Positions 8,560-17,513 are shown, numbered from the stretch's first letter. The stretch: DNA of 64,000 nt from Pantoea ananatis LMG 2665 (GCF_000710035.2 NZ_JMJJ01000001.1:1-64000); one strand, 5' to 3'. Notes: a model not told the origin generated them from the sequence alone. Numbers and translations are program-made.

Positions 8560-9819
8560 ATGAAAAATATTATCTGCATTGTGGATGCTTATTCAACGGG
8601 CGCAGATCTGGCTCCAGTTTTTAAGAAGTCAGGATGGCAATGTATACACGTTCAGTCTAATGCTGTTATTCCGGATGATTATCTGCCTTCATTTATTCCC
8701 AAAAACTTTGATTTTCTGATGGTGCCTGACTCAGATGAGTTAAGTGGATTCGAAAGTATCGTTGAGAAATTACAACTTTTTGACCCGGCATATATTATCC
8801 CGGGTACAGAGACAGGCGTCAAAATCGCTGACTATCTTTCCCATCGATTATCTAAACCCGGTAACGCTTGGGAAAGCAGTACCCTGCGACGAAATAAATT
8901 TCAAATGCAGGAGGCGCTTAATAATGGCGGACTTTTATCTATTCCTCAATTTGTCACCGATGATGTCATTAAAGCGGTAGACTGGGCAGAACAGCATCAA
9001 TGCTGGCCGGTGGTTGTTAAACCTGTTGACAGTGCTGGAGCTGATAGTGTCAGGTTCTGTGAAAACCACGTGGAGCTGGAAGACGCTTTCAATAATATTC
9101 TTGGTAAGAAAAATAAACTCGGTCTGTTTAACAGCACTGTACTGATTCAGAAAAGACTGCGTGGTCAACAGTTTATCGTCAATGCCGTCAGCATGGATGG
9201 CATGCATCTCATCACTGAAATATGGACAGATGATAAAATACCCGTTTCAGATGCTTCCTTGATATGTGAAAAAGAAATCCTTCTTCCTTTTAGGGGAGAA
9301 ATACAAAATACACTTGTTTCATATATGAAAAAGGCGTTAACACTTCTGGGTGTTGATAATGGTCCTTCACACAGCGAGTTAATCATCACTGAACAGGGGC
9401 CTGTTTTGATTGAAACAGCTGCGAGAATGCAAGGTACGATTATGCATGATGCGGTAATTTCTGCTCTTGGGTACAGCCACGTTACCCTGACTGCTGAGCG
9501 ATATATCAACCCGAATGCTTTTTTAGGGAAAATCAATGATAAGTATAATCTCAAGAAAAATCTTTATTGTGTGACACTTTCTTCAAAAGAAGATGGCGTT
9601 GTCAAAAATAACAGATGTAAAGAGTTAATCGGCCAGTTTCCATCCTATTTTGGATTAATGCATACGCCAGAAAAAGGTGAAAATATTTTTCGCACGACTG
9701 ATCTTTTTACGAACCCTGGAATTATTTATCTTTGTCATGATTGTGAAGATCAAATTAAACGTGATTATATAAAGATACGCGAGCTTGAAAGTGATGGTTT
9801 ATTGTTTGAATTGATGTGA
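8560..9819 (+). CDS. ATP-grasp carboxylate-amine ligase, L-amino acid ligase-like
   Basis: A 419-residue ATP-grasp protein. The N-terminal third (1-105) is a pre-ATP-grasp Rossmann-like domain. The ATP-binding region has VVVKPVDSAGAD (K154) and the Mg-binding segment HSELIITEQGP...IETAARMQG (271-292). Members of this group couple a carboxylate to an amine through an acyl-phosphate, for example L-amino acid dipeptide ligases such as BacD. In bes-type clusters an ATP-grasp enzyme makes a dipeptide intermediate from the modified amino acid. Here it probably joins the hydroxylated or methylated residue to a second amino acid. It starts two bases after the methyltransferase stop. Confidence 0.8.
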   Translation: MKNIICIVDAYSTGADLAPVFKKSGWQCIHVQSNAVIPDDYLPSFIPKNFDFLMVPDSDELSGFESIVEKLQLFDPAYIIPGTETGVKIADYLSHRLSKPGNAWESSTLRRNKFQMQEALNNGGLLSIPQFVTDDVIKAVDWAEQHQCWPVVVKPVDSAGADSVRFCENHVELEDAFNNILGKKNKLGLFNSTVLIQKRLRGQQFIVNAVSMDGMHLITEIWTDDKIPVSDASLICEKEILLPFRGEIQNTLVSYMKKALTLLGVDNGPSHSELIITEQGPVLIETAARMQGTIMHDAVISALGYSHVTLTAERYINPNAFLGKINDKYNLKKNLYCVTLSSKEDGVVKNNRCKELIGQFPSYFGLMHTPEKGENIFRTTDLFTNPGIIYLCHDCEDQIKRDYIKIRELESDGLLFELM

Positions 9820-9826
9820 GAAAATC

Positions 9827-10792
9827 ATGGAAATAAAAACTGGTGCTGTTTTTGGCCTCATTATGGTGTTAATTTATAATTTCCTTGATGCAGGAAAGGA
9901 AGTTTATTCTGGCCACTTGGTGCAAAGTTTGCATCCAATGCTAGTGACTTTTATTGTATTTTCAACAGTGCTGGTTTTTTTTCAATGCATATGCTTGGTG
10001 AAATTAAGCAGGGATTATATTATTCCTTTGCAGTACCCTGTTATCATTACACTTTTAAATATAACTACTGTGGGTTCTTGGGTGACTTTTTTTTATTGCC
10101 TTCGTTATATAGAGCCCGCTATTGCTTCAGCAATAATTACAGGATTTGCCCCACTTATTATTGTTATTATTTCTCCATTTTTATACCGTAATGAGAAAAG
10201 GCAATATAGATTAAGTTTACTTCTGGGGATTGCTCTGTGTTCGTTATGGTTGAGCATCATCAGCTTGCAAGTGGATAATAAAAATCATAGTTACACTAAC
10301 TATGAAATAGTGGCTGGAATAGTTTTAGCGATTTCCTGTGCTTTCTTCAGTATCTTGTCGAATATACTGAGTAAGAAACTGAGTGACAGAAAATGTATTC
10401 CTGAATCAATCATGGCTCACCGATTTTACCTGACCATAATAGTTACTTTTAGTTACATTTATGATGTTAATATTGAACATCTAAGCGATAGTGGCCTGTT
10501 CCCGGGCGTCCTTTTTCTGGCTATATTGGGAGTGATATTGCCTTTATGGTGCCTTCAGTATGCTATTAAACATTTAGCACCAGCTAAGGTTATGATTTTT
10601 ATGTCCATAAGCCCTGTGTTTACTTATGTGTTTCAGCTTTTAGATCCCAGGTTGTCTCCAACCTATTCATCGCTCGTGGCCATCTTGCTATTGTGTTGTT
10701 TTTCACTCGCCACTGAGATTTGGCAAATCAGACATAAAGGAAGCACTCTGGACAATGGCTATAACGGCGTACCGGAAGATAAGCGGAGTTGA
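9827..10792 (+). CDS. EamA/DMT-family exporter
   Basis: A 321-residue integral membrane protein with about ten hydrophobic helices in two EamA-type halves (about 1-145 and 160-300). The drug/metabolite transporter superfamily exports amino acids, small drugs and metabolites across the inner membrane. It begins seven bases after the ligase stop, inside the same transcription unit, so it most likely exports the cluster's product and could give self-protection. Its last 38 bases overlap the AraC gene. Codon use is AT-rich like its neighbours and unlike the GC-rich genes downstream. Confidence 0.78.
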   Translation: MEIKTGAVFGLIMVLIYNFLDAGKEVYSGHLVQSLHPMLVTFIVFSTVLVFFQCICLVKLSRDYIIPLQYPVIITLLNITTVGSWVTFFYCLRYIEPAIASAIITGFAPLIIVIISPFLYRNEKRQYRLSLLLGIALCSLWLSIISLQVDNKNHSYTNYEIVAGIVLAISCAFFSILSNILSKKLSDRKCIPESIMAHRFYLTIIVTFSYIYDVNIEHLSDSGLFPGVLFLAILGVILPLWCLQYAIKHLAPAKVMIFMSISPVFTYVFQLLDPRLSPTYSSLVAILLLCCFSLATEIWQIRHKGSTLDNGYNGVPEDKRS

Positions 10793-11549
10793 GATTACTT
10801 TCTCAGACAGCACTGCTCATGCTTTTCCTAAGCATTCACATGATGAATTTTACATTGGTGCCAATGTCTCAGGACGTGAAAAAATCTGGCTGGACGGTAA
10901 GAGTGATGAAGCAAGCGTAGACGAAATCACAATTTATAACCCAGGCCAGGTACAGTCAGCGATTCCTACGCCTTACACATGGCTTTACTATAGTTTTTAT
11001 ATTCAACCCGATATGTTAAGAAGCCTGTCGGGTTTTCACGATGATGAAGAGTTTAAACGTAGCATTTTTTGCGCTCCGGATACCGCTCACCAGATTCGGG
11101 AAACGGCCCGATTTTGCCTTGATTCCAGTAACAGTAACGGAGAAGTGATTGAACACTTGGCGTGCCTTTTGAACACCGTGATCAAAAGAGCGGGTGTCCG
11201 CTATAAATGTGAGCTTGGTCATAATGATAGTTTATTGGCGGAGAAAATCGCATGCCGTTTGAAAAGTGAAATGTTATCTCCACCGTCCCTTATTGATTTA
11301 GCTGCCGAAAATTTCGTTACACCAGTGCAATTAGTTCGTATTTTTAGCCACACCTATGGTTTACCGCCTATTTCCTGGCTCCGATGTGAAAAACTCAAAT
11401 TATCGAAGCAGCTTATTCTTAGTGGGGATGCCATTTCGGCGGTAGCTGCAGATCTTGGTTTTAGCGATCAAGCTCATTACACACGTAATTTTAAAAATAT
11501 GTTCGGCATCACACCTGGAGCGCTTTACAATCTTGTGAATAATGTTTGA
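10755..11549 (+). CDS. AraC-family transcriptional regulator of the oxygenase cluster
   Basis: A 264-residue protein with an N-terminal cupin sensor (AFPKHSHDEFYIG near residue 24 and IYNPGQVQSAIP) and a C-terminal pair of AraC helix-turn-helix motifs (about 165-260, including AVAADLGFSDQAHYTRNFK and GITPGALY). The ATG at 10755 lies inside the exporter gene, a 38-base overlap, so the regulator is made with the pathway. LysE- and EamA-linked AraC regulators with this type of cupin often sense amino acids; here it probably autoregulates the operon in response to the product or precursor. Confidence 0.82.
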   Translation: MAITAYRKISGVEITFSDSTAHAFPKHSHDEFYIGANVSGREKIWLDGKSDEASVDEITIYNPGQVQSAIPTPYTWLYYSFYIQPDMLRSLSGFHDDEEFKRSIFCAPDTAHQIRETARFCLDSSNSNGEVIEHLACLLNTVIKRAGVRYKCELGHNDSLLAEKIACRLKSEMLSPPSLIDLAAENFVTPVQLVRIFSHTYGLPPISWLRCEKLKLSKQLILSGDAISAVAADLGFSDQAHYTRNFKNMFGITPGALYNLVNNV

Positions 11550-12062
11550 ATGTAATTTTATTGTAACCCAAAGCTAATTGATTTTTCTTGTTTTTTTCTG
11601 ATTATATTAAAGGGTAAGATTGATTTATAGTAATTTAATGGGGGGGTAATTAAATCCATCTTGTTCAATTAAAAGAGTAATAGATTTTTTTAGAAGGTGT
11701 TTGAAAGTGGCGTAATATTACCATTGACTCAGGTGAGTTAATAAAATGAGAAGTCGGGTGCATTAGATCAAGCACAGTTAAGGCAGTGGAAAACCGAATT
11801 TTTGCACAAGCACGGTGCTGGTTTATAAAAAATCATATACCTTCACTAAGGGTTAAACTATACGGTTTTTTATAAACTAACGTAACCAGCCAGCCAGACC
11901 CTTTTCCAGTTTATCGAGAGACTGAGTATGCTTTCTCCCTGTCATGTGATCATTGTTACGCAGCTTCCCTTGGCTGAACAGGAGGTTTTGCTTGGGATGT
12001 ATCAAGAATTACCTGTCCCGCATTACATGAAGACAACCCAGTGATTCAGGAAGCGATTAACT
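11550..12062. other. AT-rich region with gene debris
   Basis: About 510 bases with no clear gene. Three things are visible: a 27-codon open tail (11745-11826, ...ALDQAQLRQWKTEFLHKH...), a perfect 12-bp inverted repeat listed separately, and a 38-codon frame at 11928-12044 starting MLSPCHVIIV. They look like leftovers of a polymorphic toxin or immunity locus, but I cannot identify them. Confidence 0.35.
11821..11877. repeat. 12-bp perfect inverted repeat
   Basis: GTTTATAAAAAA at 11821-11832 is repeated inverted as TTTTTTATAAAC at 11866-11877, with a 33-base spacer. Such a pair could be a transcript hairpin, a recombinase core or the scar of a mobile element. No transposase is nearby. Confidence 0.55.
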
Positions 12063-12395
12063 ATGACAGATGATATCGAACAGCGTGTTTTTGCGCTTGC
12101 GCGCCGCCACAACGGCTTTTACCTGTTTAACAACGAAAAGAATCAACGACTGTTAAACTGCAATACTGATATCGACTCTGATATGCAATTAGATGCTGGT
12201 GAAGCCGAAGAGCTGATGGATAATTTTTTCGAAGAATTCCAGGTGAAGAGGGGCAGTTTTAAGATTGAAACGTACTATCCAGATGTCCCTTTTTCGTGGA
12301 ACCCCTTTAAGAAAATTGAACCTATACTCGTGCCTGATTTTACGATCGGTATGTTGATAGAATCAGCTAAGGCAGGAAAATGGTTGTATGACTGA
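12063..12395 (+). CDS. DUF1493 family protein
   Basis: A 110-residue acidic protein. The pattern of an N-terminal helix pair, a DAGEAEELMDNFFEEF segment, an aromatic stretch (ETYYPDVPF) and the C-terminal ITIGMLIE-like run (here FTIGMLIESAKAGKWLYD) is typical of DUF1493, a family of small enterobacterial proteins of unknown role. These genes often lie among secreted-toxin and immunity genes, which fits the Hcp and Tlde genes just downstream on the other strand. The start has AGGAAG about ten bases upstream. No partner acyl carrier gene is present. Confidence 0.7.
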   Translation: MTDDIEQRVFALARRHNGFYLFNNEKNQRLLNCNTDIDSDMQLDAGEAEELMDNFFEEFQVKRGSFKIETYYPDVPFSWNPFKKIEPILVPDFTIGMLIESAKAGKWLYD

Positions 12396-12548
12396 GTGCC
12401 AGCGATAATCTTCAAATAGTCGTTATTTTCGAGAAGTGATGATGATTTTATAAATTATTCATAATCGAATTGCAGATTTTGGCATTGAAAAATGCCAGCA
12501 AAAAATTGTCTCTTGCTGGCCATTATCAATTTTAAAAATATCATACTT

Positions 12549-13040
12549 TCACGCGGTAGCACGTTCGTTCCATGCGTCGGTGAACTGGATATTTCCATCG
12601 ATAATTCGCCAGGTGATCTTTTTATACTGCAGACTGATACTTTCAATATGGTTCATTTTATCATTACCCGATAATCGGACATTAGGTACGCCGCAGTTAA
12701 CACCAGTGACTTTAACGTTTTCCATCAGGACAGTGTAATAACAAACTTCTTGTCCTGCATCGTTTATATGATAAAACGTTATTTCTGCACTTTTTAATGT
12801 TTGACCAGTAGCTGCTGCTTTATAAAAGTAAGGTGTAGAACTATCTACATCTTTTTCAATCATCATTGATGAATGCTGACGCGTACCAGTAATCTTCCCG
12901 TTAGTGTTATCAACAGGGAGGTTGACACCATGGCCCAGTCCGATGATCTCTATACTTCCTTCTCGATCTTGAACGTCAACAGATCCTTTAATATCTGCAC
13001 CGCCGTCGTCTTTAAGCCACATATAGGGAGGGATTGGCAT
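12549..13040 (-). CDS. hcp: Hcp-family type VI secretion tube protein (TssD)
   Basis: A 163-residue protein of the Hcp family: start PIPPYMWLKDDGG, then SVDVQDREGSIEIIGLGHGV and a beta-rich body ending near ITFYHINDAGQEVCYYTVLMENV. Hcp hexamers form the T6SS inner tube and carry small effectors in their lumen. No other T6SS core genes are in the window, so this is an orphan hcp copy. It begins one base after the stop of the small membrane protein and behind a strong AGGAG site, in one minus-strand operon with the Tlde-like effector. Hcp would be the likely carrier of that effector. Confidence 0.85.
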   Translation of the reverse strand: MPIPPYMWLKDDGGADIKGSVDVQDREGSIEIIGLGHGVNLPVDNTNGKITGTRQHSSMMIEKDVDSSTPYFYKAAATGQTLKSAEITFYHINDAGQEVCYYTVLMENVKVTGVNCGVPNVRLSGNDKMNHIESISLQYKKITWRIIDGNIQFTDAWNERATA

Positions 13041-13041
13041 A

Positions 13042-13305
13042 CTAACTTCTCCTGATTTTTCTAATTAATATCATGGTTATTAAATAAAAAACAATGCTGA
13101 GCGTTATGACAGTGAAGACGTCTATGTAGAAATAGGCATCGTAGATGGATTCTGCATTGACATCACCAGTTAATAGTAGGGCTAACTGACGGGGAAATTC
13201 ATGGCCTGCGTAGTTCTCTGGATGACCGAGTGAGCGAGCAGCAGCAAACGTTATAATTAAAAAAAATATTATCTTAACCGCCTTACGGGCAAGAGCTATA
13301 ACCAT
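13042..13305 (-). CDS. small membrane protein, likely immunity to the Tlde-like effector
   Basis: An 87-residue protein with a hydrophobic segment at residues 8-24 (possible signal anchor) and another at about 62-80, with a charged C-terminal IRKIRRS. The start overlaps the effector gene by 23 bases and uses a GAGGTGG site. In Salmonella the Tlde1 effector is paired with a small membrane-associated immunity protein, Tldi1, which acts in the periplasm. Position, coupling and topology make this the probable antidote. I do not recognise sequence motifs specific to Tldi1. Confidence 0.65.
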   Translation of the reverse strand: MVIALARKAVKIIFFLIITFAAARSLGHPENYAGHEFPRQLALLLTGDVNAESIYDAYFYIDVFTVITLSIVFYLITMILIRKIRRS

Positions 13306-13801
13306 TAGTTACCACCTCAATCCAGCCACGAGCCATAAGATCACGCATGCAGGGGACCTGAACAGGATCCGTTTTAAGGATTGCATCCCTTATGCGCGAG
13401 TAATCTGAATTATGGGGTATGGTTAAACATCCTTCTGATACTTGCCCAGGATGAAGCCTGAATAATCCGCGGTAAACGCCTTCTATCCATGTTCCGTCAT
13501 CAATACTCAGGTCATCTTTGTACAAAGCAAACCACTCATCGCGTCCAAAGGCCGTCCCATGATAAAATTTATTCCATGTATCGTGGATTTCCGTCTTTGC
13601 TTTAGAAAAAAATCCACCAGAGCCACGCTCTACAATCCAGTATTTACCCAGTGGTAACGGACCGTTACTTTTAACGGCACCACATGCACCGTTATTACGG
13701 TAGATACCATTACCAGAAAAGGCCATGAATACACCCACACCATATAAATTAAAAGGTGCATAATCTGCACCATCAAGCGTCACTTTTCCTTGTAATGCCA
13801 T
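13283..13801 (-). CDS. Tlde1-like (DUF2778) L,D-transpeptidase-type T6SS effector
   Basis: A 172-residue protein of the DUF2778 family. The catalytic motif HPGQVSEGC (H117, S122, C125) is the HxxxxSxGC pattern of Tlde1, a periplasm-acting effector with L,D-carboxypeptidase and exchange activity on peptidoglycan stem peptides. The N-terminal half contains the family features FNLYGVGVFMAFSGNG and GPLPLGKYWIVERGSGG. There is no signal peptide, as expected for T6SS delivery. The ATG at 13801 is preferred; an ATG 15 bases upstream has no better ribosome site. It is followed by a putative immunity gene and hcp. Confidence 0.83.
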   Translation of the reverse strand: MALQGKVTLDGADYAPFNLYGVGVFMAFSGNGIYRNNGACGAVKSNGPLPLGKYWIVERGSGGFFSKAKTEIHDTWNKFYHGTAFGRDEWFALYKDDLSIDDGTWIEGVYRGLFRLHPGQVSEGCLTIPHNSDYSRIRDAILKTDPVQVPCMRDLMARGWIEVVTNGYSSCP

Positions 13802-14245
13802 GATGTACCATTCCATAGTGAGGGTTTGTGGCTTATCATATAAATGAAAGATTAAGCTATCAACTTTATTTTCGCGAATTTGAATTTATATTCAATTAAT
13901 GTGTTGTGGGTTTATTTTTACGATTTAATTTGTTACGAGCTATGGTTGTTGTTGAATTGCATGTGATCTTATTTTAAAAATCTAAGTTATGTGGTTTGTT
14001 TTTTAAATTAATAATAGTGTGAACTGTATACCAATTCAGTGGTTTCGATGAATTTTTTCCGTAACTCATATTGTTAGATGTGAAAGTTATTTGTTCCGTG
14101 ACAGAAATGAAAGTTGAAATTCCATGGCATTCTATAAAGAGAGGGCTAGCAAGCCAGCGAGGATTTTCTTTTACAATCACTGGTGACGGAGGCGATATAG
14201 CGCGGATCACACCTCCGAGAATATAATGAAGGCCTCTGAACGGCT
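13802..14245. other. AT-rich non-coding region
   Basis: About 440 bases, very AT-rich, upstream of the effector operon and presumably holding its promoter. A GTG-started 78-codon frame on the minus strand (13974-14210) is open, but it continues open into the LysE remnant and resembles nothing, so I do not call it. Confidence 0.4.
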
Positions 14246-14490
14246 TTATCTCAGCGACACCATAAACCTTACCGCCACCAACGCATAAAACCCCGCACAG
14301 ATCAGATCGAAACTGCGCCGTGCCCGATTACGGTATTTCTCCGCCGTATGCGAGGCCAAAATCAGCGCATACAGGCCAAATATAATCAGGCCGGTTAGTG
14401 CGCAGGTAGCGACCAGAACATAGCTTTGCCACTGCGGCGCGCTGCGGGTCCGCCCATTCTGGGTAATGGTGAGCCACCGCTAACAATACC
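14246..14490 (-). pseudogene. 3' fragment of a LysE/RhtB-family exporter gene
   Basis: About 80 codons read on the minus strand as the C-terminus of a LysE-type exporter: SAPQWQSYVLVATCALTGL, then LYALILASHTAEKYRNRARR and SFDLICAGFYALVAVRF, ending in TAA at 14246. The intact gene at 16653-17279 has nearly the same protein (SAPQWQIYVLVATCALTGV; NRARRSFDLICAGFYALVAVGF), so this is a diverged partial copy. The first two thirds of the gene are missing and homology fades near 14490. The chemoreceptor gene lies between the two copies. Confidence 0.8.
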
Positions 14491-14560
14491 GTCATCAGTT
14501 TACAGAACAAAGGCGATAACTGCCGACGGCGGGAATCTCTATCGTCGGCCGTTTTTTCAT

Positions 14561-16105
14561 TCAGACCTTGAATGTCTCTACGATGAGACGCAACGTCTGA
14601 GCCTGTTCAGAAAGCGACTGTGAGGCGGCTGACGACTCTTCAACCAACGCAGAGTTGTTCTGCGTTACACCATCCATCTGGCTTACCGCCACGCTCACCT
14701 GAGAGATCCCCTGCATCTGCTCAGCGGACGACAGGGCGATGGTATCCATTGATGTGGCCAGTTCGTCAACCAGATCGATCACTTTAAGAATATTTTGGCC
14801 TGTTTCATTCGCCACCGTGACGCCAGATTCCACCTGACCCACCGCCTGCTCAATGAGTGATTTAATGTCTTTTGCCGCTGTGGCGCTTCGCTGTGCCAAC
14901 GTCCTGACTTCCGCTGCCACCACGGCAAATCCACGCCCGCTTTCACCCGCGCGTGCCGCTTCTACTGCCGCGTTAAGCGCCAGAATATTCGTCTGAAATG
15001 CAATACTTTCGATGACAGAGGTAATGTCTCTGACCTTAGACGCGCTTTGTGAAATTTCGCCCATGGTCCCGGACATACGGCGGACATCGTTTTCACCATT
15101 TTTTACGTGTAAAGCCGTATCCCTCGCGGCGTTGGCCGTCTGTCTGGCCATGGCGCTGTTACTCTGCACGGTGGCCGTCAGCTGTTCCATACTTGCCGCT
15201 GTCTGCTGGAGTGCTGCTGCCTGCTCTTCAGTGCGGAAAGCCAGTTCGTTGTTACCCTGAGAGATTTCGTTTGCTGAAAGCGCAACGGAAGCCGAGCCAG
15301 ATTTAATGTCGGATACCACCCCGCGGAGCCGCGACTGCATACTGGACAAAGAGGCCATCAGGCTCCGGGTGTCATTTTTGCGTAGCTGAACGGCTGAGGT
15401 TAAATCTCCCTGAGAAATTGCATAGGCAAGGCGCTGTGCGGTAGCGGGTTCACCACCGAGTTCACTCATCAGCTTACGAATCAAATAGATGCCCGTGGAC
15501 AGGCCAAAAATGACCGCGACAGCGAGCAGTACCAGTAAAATGACGTAAGCCTGTTCCGTCGTTTTACTGTTTGCACTGACGGCGTCATCAGACCGCTGAG
15601 TGAGCACCTGACCCATCGCCGTCAGTCCGTCAATCAGGGGATTTTGGGCGGGCCTGACGTTATCCAAAAGAAACTTCACGGTCGCGGCGTTGTTTTTTCC
15701 CAGTGCGAGTGGAACCGTATTACTGAATGATTCCAGTGCTTCTTTTTCACTGTTTTTAATCGCGTCGAACGCTTTTTTTTCCTCATTGCTGCCAGACTGG
15801 TCAATCATCTGCCCCAGTTGAGTGCTGCTGTCGACAAAGCGGGTCTTTAATTTTCCAAGCCGCGCGGATTGCTCCTCAATGCCTTTTTCATCGGTAAATA
15901 ACGACAGATTCCTGACTGTAATGGCCATGTCGCGCTGGATAAGCGTCAGGTCTGTTATTAGTTTCGTTTTTTTCATATCTCCCTGAACGATGGATTCAAG
16001 GGCGTTTTTGGACTGATACAAAGAATGAATGGCAACCACTATGCACAGGGAAAAGAAGACGATTAACGTACCAAAACCCGAGCCGAGCCGTGTTGAGATT
16101 TTCAT
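14561..16105 (-). CDS. methyl-accepting chemotaxis protein
   Basis: A 514-residue transmembrane chemoreceptor of the Tsr/Tar type. It has a first membrane helix at about 10-32, a periplasmic four-helix ligand domain (about 33-190), a second membrane helix near 191-212, a HAMP region, and a long signalling coiled coil. The hairpin tip ESIAFQTNILALNAAVEAAR and the flanking methylation helices (Q/E pairs) are intact. Unlike Tsr and Tar it ends ...LIVETFKV without the NWETF-type CheR-binding pentapeptide. The ATG at 16105 has AGGA seven bases upstream; an upstream ATG at 16201 is less likely. Ligand unknown. Confidence 0.92.
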   Translation of the reverse strand: MKISTRLGSGFGTLIVFFSLCIVVAIHSLYQSKNALESIVQGDMKKTKLITDLTLIQRDMAITVRNLSLFTDEKGIEEQSARLGKLKTRFVDSSTQLGQMIDQSGSNEEKKAFDAIKNSEKEALESFSNTVPLALGKNNAATVKFLLDNVRPAQNPLIDGLTAMGQVLTQRSDDAVSANSKTTEQAYVILLVLLAVAVIFGLSTGIYLIRKLMSELGGEPATAQRLAYAISQGDLTSAVQLRKNDTRSLMASLSSMQSRLRGVVSDIKSGSASVALSANEISQGNNELAFRTEEQAAALQQTAASMEQLTATVQSNSAMARQTANAARDTALHVKNGENDVRRMSGTMGEISQSASKVRDITSVIESIAFQTNILALNAAVEAARAGESGRGFAVVAAEVRTLAQRSATAAKDIKSLIEQAVGQVESGVTVANETGQNILKVIDLVDELATSMDTIALSSAEQMQGISQVSVAVSQMDGVTQNNSALVEESSAASQSLSEQAQTLRLIVETFKV

Positions 16106-16652
16106 AAATCTTTCCTGAAGAAGGGAGGGGAGACGACGATCTTTCGGCGCAGACCCGGCAATCTTTATCCCGGCCGTGATAATTAAAATGTAAGCAATCA
16201 CGACATAAACTTTTACAGGAAAAATCCCTCTCGCGAGTCTGTTAATATTTCTTATCTATAGGTTTTTTTATGGCCTGGCCTGCAGTAGAAATGGCAGATT
16301 GTGAGTGGAAACCGCGTCGCGCTGGCATCTTGTTGAGCGTTCTTTGGGGACGGGCTCAGTGCCGGTCATGAGGTGAGCCAGTTGCGATAAGGGCTGTCAG
16401 GACATAAGCCATGGGTAGCAATGAAACTATGCGGTTAGCGGGCATCGCGTTAATGGTTGCGATAACCTGCTGGCAGAACGCGTTTTCCAACGGCTGAACC
16501 GCGAGCGGTGCTAAATCAGAGATCGTCATCTTTTCTGAAGTTCAGGATGAGTGCAGCCAGCGTCATGCCATTTTCAAGTCGTATCCTCAGGTTGTTATCT
16601 GCGAAGCTGACGCGCCAGGCAGATCGAATAACCGCCTGTGAAAGGGGCTTTT
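16106..16652. other. intergenic region upstream of the chemoreceptor gene
   Basis: About 550 bases. The part next to 16105 should hold the chemoreceptor promoter. On the minus strand a short open tail of about 40 codons (...LRIRLENGMTLAALILNF..., stop at 16516) lies directly after the exporter gene; it looks protein-like but I cannot identify it and it may be a remnant. Confidence 0.35.
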
Positions 16653-17279
16653 TTAACCCAGCGACAGCAAAAACCCCACCGCTACCAACGCATAAAACCC
16701 CGCACAGATCAGATCGAAACTGCGCCGTGCCCGATTGAGATACGTCTCCGCTATTTGCGAAGCAAAAATCAGCGCATACAGGCTAAATATCATCACGCCG
16801 GTCAGTGCGCAGGTAGCAACCAGAACATAGATCTGCCACTGTGGCGCAGAGTTCGTCAGGCCCACGCTGGTCACGGTGAACCAGGTTAACGCGGCTTTGG
16901 GATTGGTCAGGTGCAATCCCAGCCCTTGCAGATAGTAGCCGCGTAAACGCGCGTGAGCCTGGGCTGGTCGTGCCGAAAGTTCTCCAGGGCGAAAGGCACT
17001 GCGCAGCGCTTTCGAGGCCAGCCAGAGCAGATAAGCCGCGCCGAGCAGTTTTAACCAGACGATAAAACCGTTGGAAGAAACCAAAATCGCGGACACGCCA
17101 AAGGCGGTCAACAGGCCCCAACAAATCGAACCTGAAATCACACCGGTGGCCAGCACCAGACCAGCTTTACGACCATAGTTCATCGCCGCATTGGCAATGG
17201 AAAGATTGCCCGGGCCAGGCGATGCCGTCCCTATGCTGTAAACCAGTAATGCTGCAAAGAATGAAGACATATCCCACAT
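16653..17279 (-). CDS. LysE/RhtB-family amino acid exporter
   Basis: A 208-residue protein with six hydrophobic helices and the family signature near the N-terminus (SIGTASPGPGNLSIANAAMNYGRKAG, glycine/proline-rich loop at about 17-27). LysE/RhtB proteins export amino acids such as lysine, threonine or homoserine lactones. An ATG at 17270 gives a more usual MSSFFAALLVYS start but has no better ribosome site than the ATG at 17279. It is a single gene. A broken copy of its 3' third lies at 14246-14490. Confidence 0.85.
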   Translation of the reverse strand: MWDMSSFFAALLVYSIGTASPGPGNLSIANAAMNYGRKAGLVLATGVISGSICWGLLTAFGVSAILVSSNGFIVWLKLLGAAYLLWLASKALRSAFRPGELSARPAQAHARLRGYYLQGLGLHLTNPKAALTWFTVTSVGLTNSAPQWQIYVLVATCALTGVMIFSLYALIFASQIAETYLNRARRSFDLICAGFYALVAVGFLLSLG

Positions 17280-17513
17280 CTATCCAACCCCGACAGAAAG
17301 CATAAGCATGTATTAACATAATTTTAAAAAACATACATAACGGCTTGTATTGGATGGACGTGCACAGCAATGCTCGACCCACGTGATTAACGCTGTTCAG
17401 CACTGAATCCCGCACTTTCGACGATGAGAATGTTCCCGCGTCGTACTGGTCGCCTGAAGCTGAAAAAGGAGGCACGTCCCTTCACGTGCCCCGGGACACA
17501 TTCCGCGACAACA

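Noticed and set aside
13974..14210. 78-codon minus-strand frame upstream of the Tlde-like effector
   Set aside because: It starts with GTG directly on a GGAGGT, stays open into the LysE remnant by chance, and has no family resemblance; the region is simply AT-rich.
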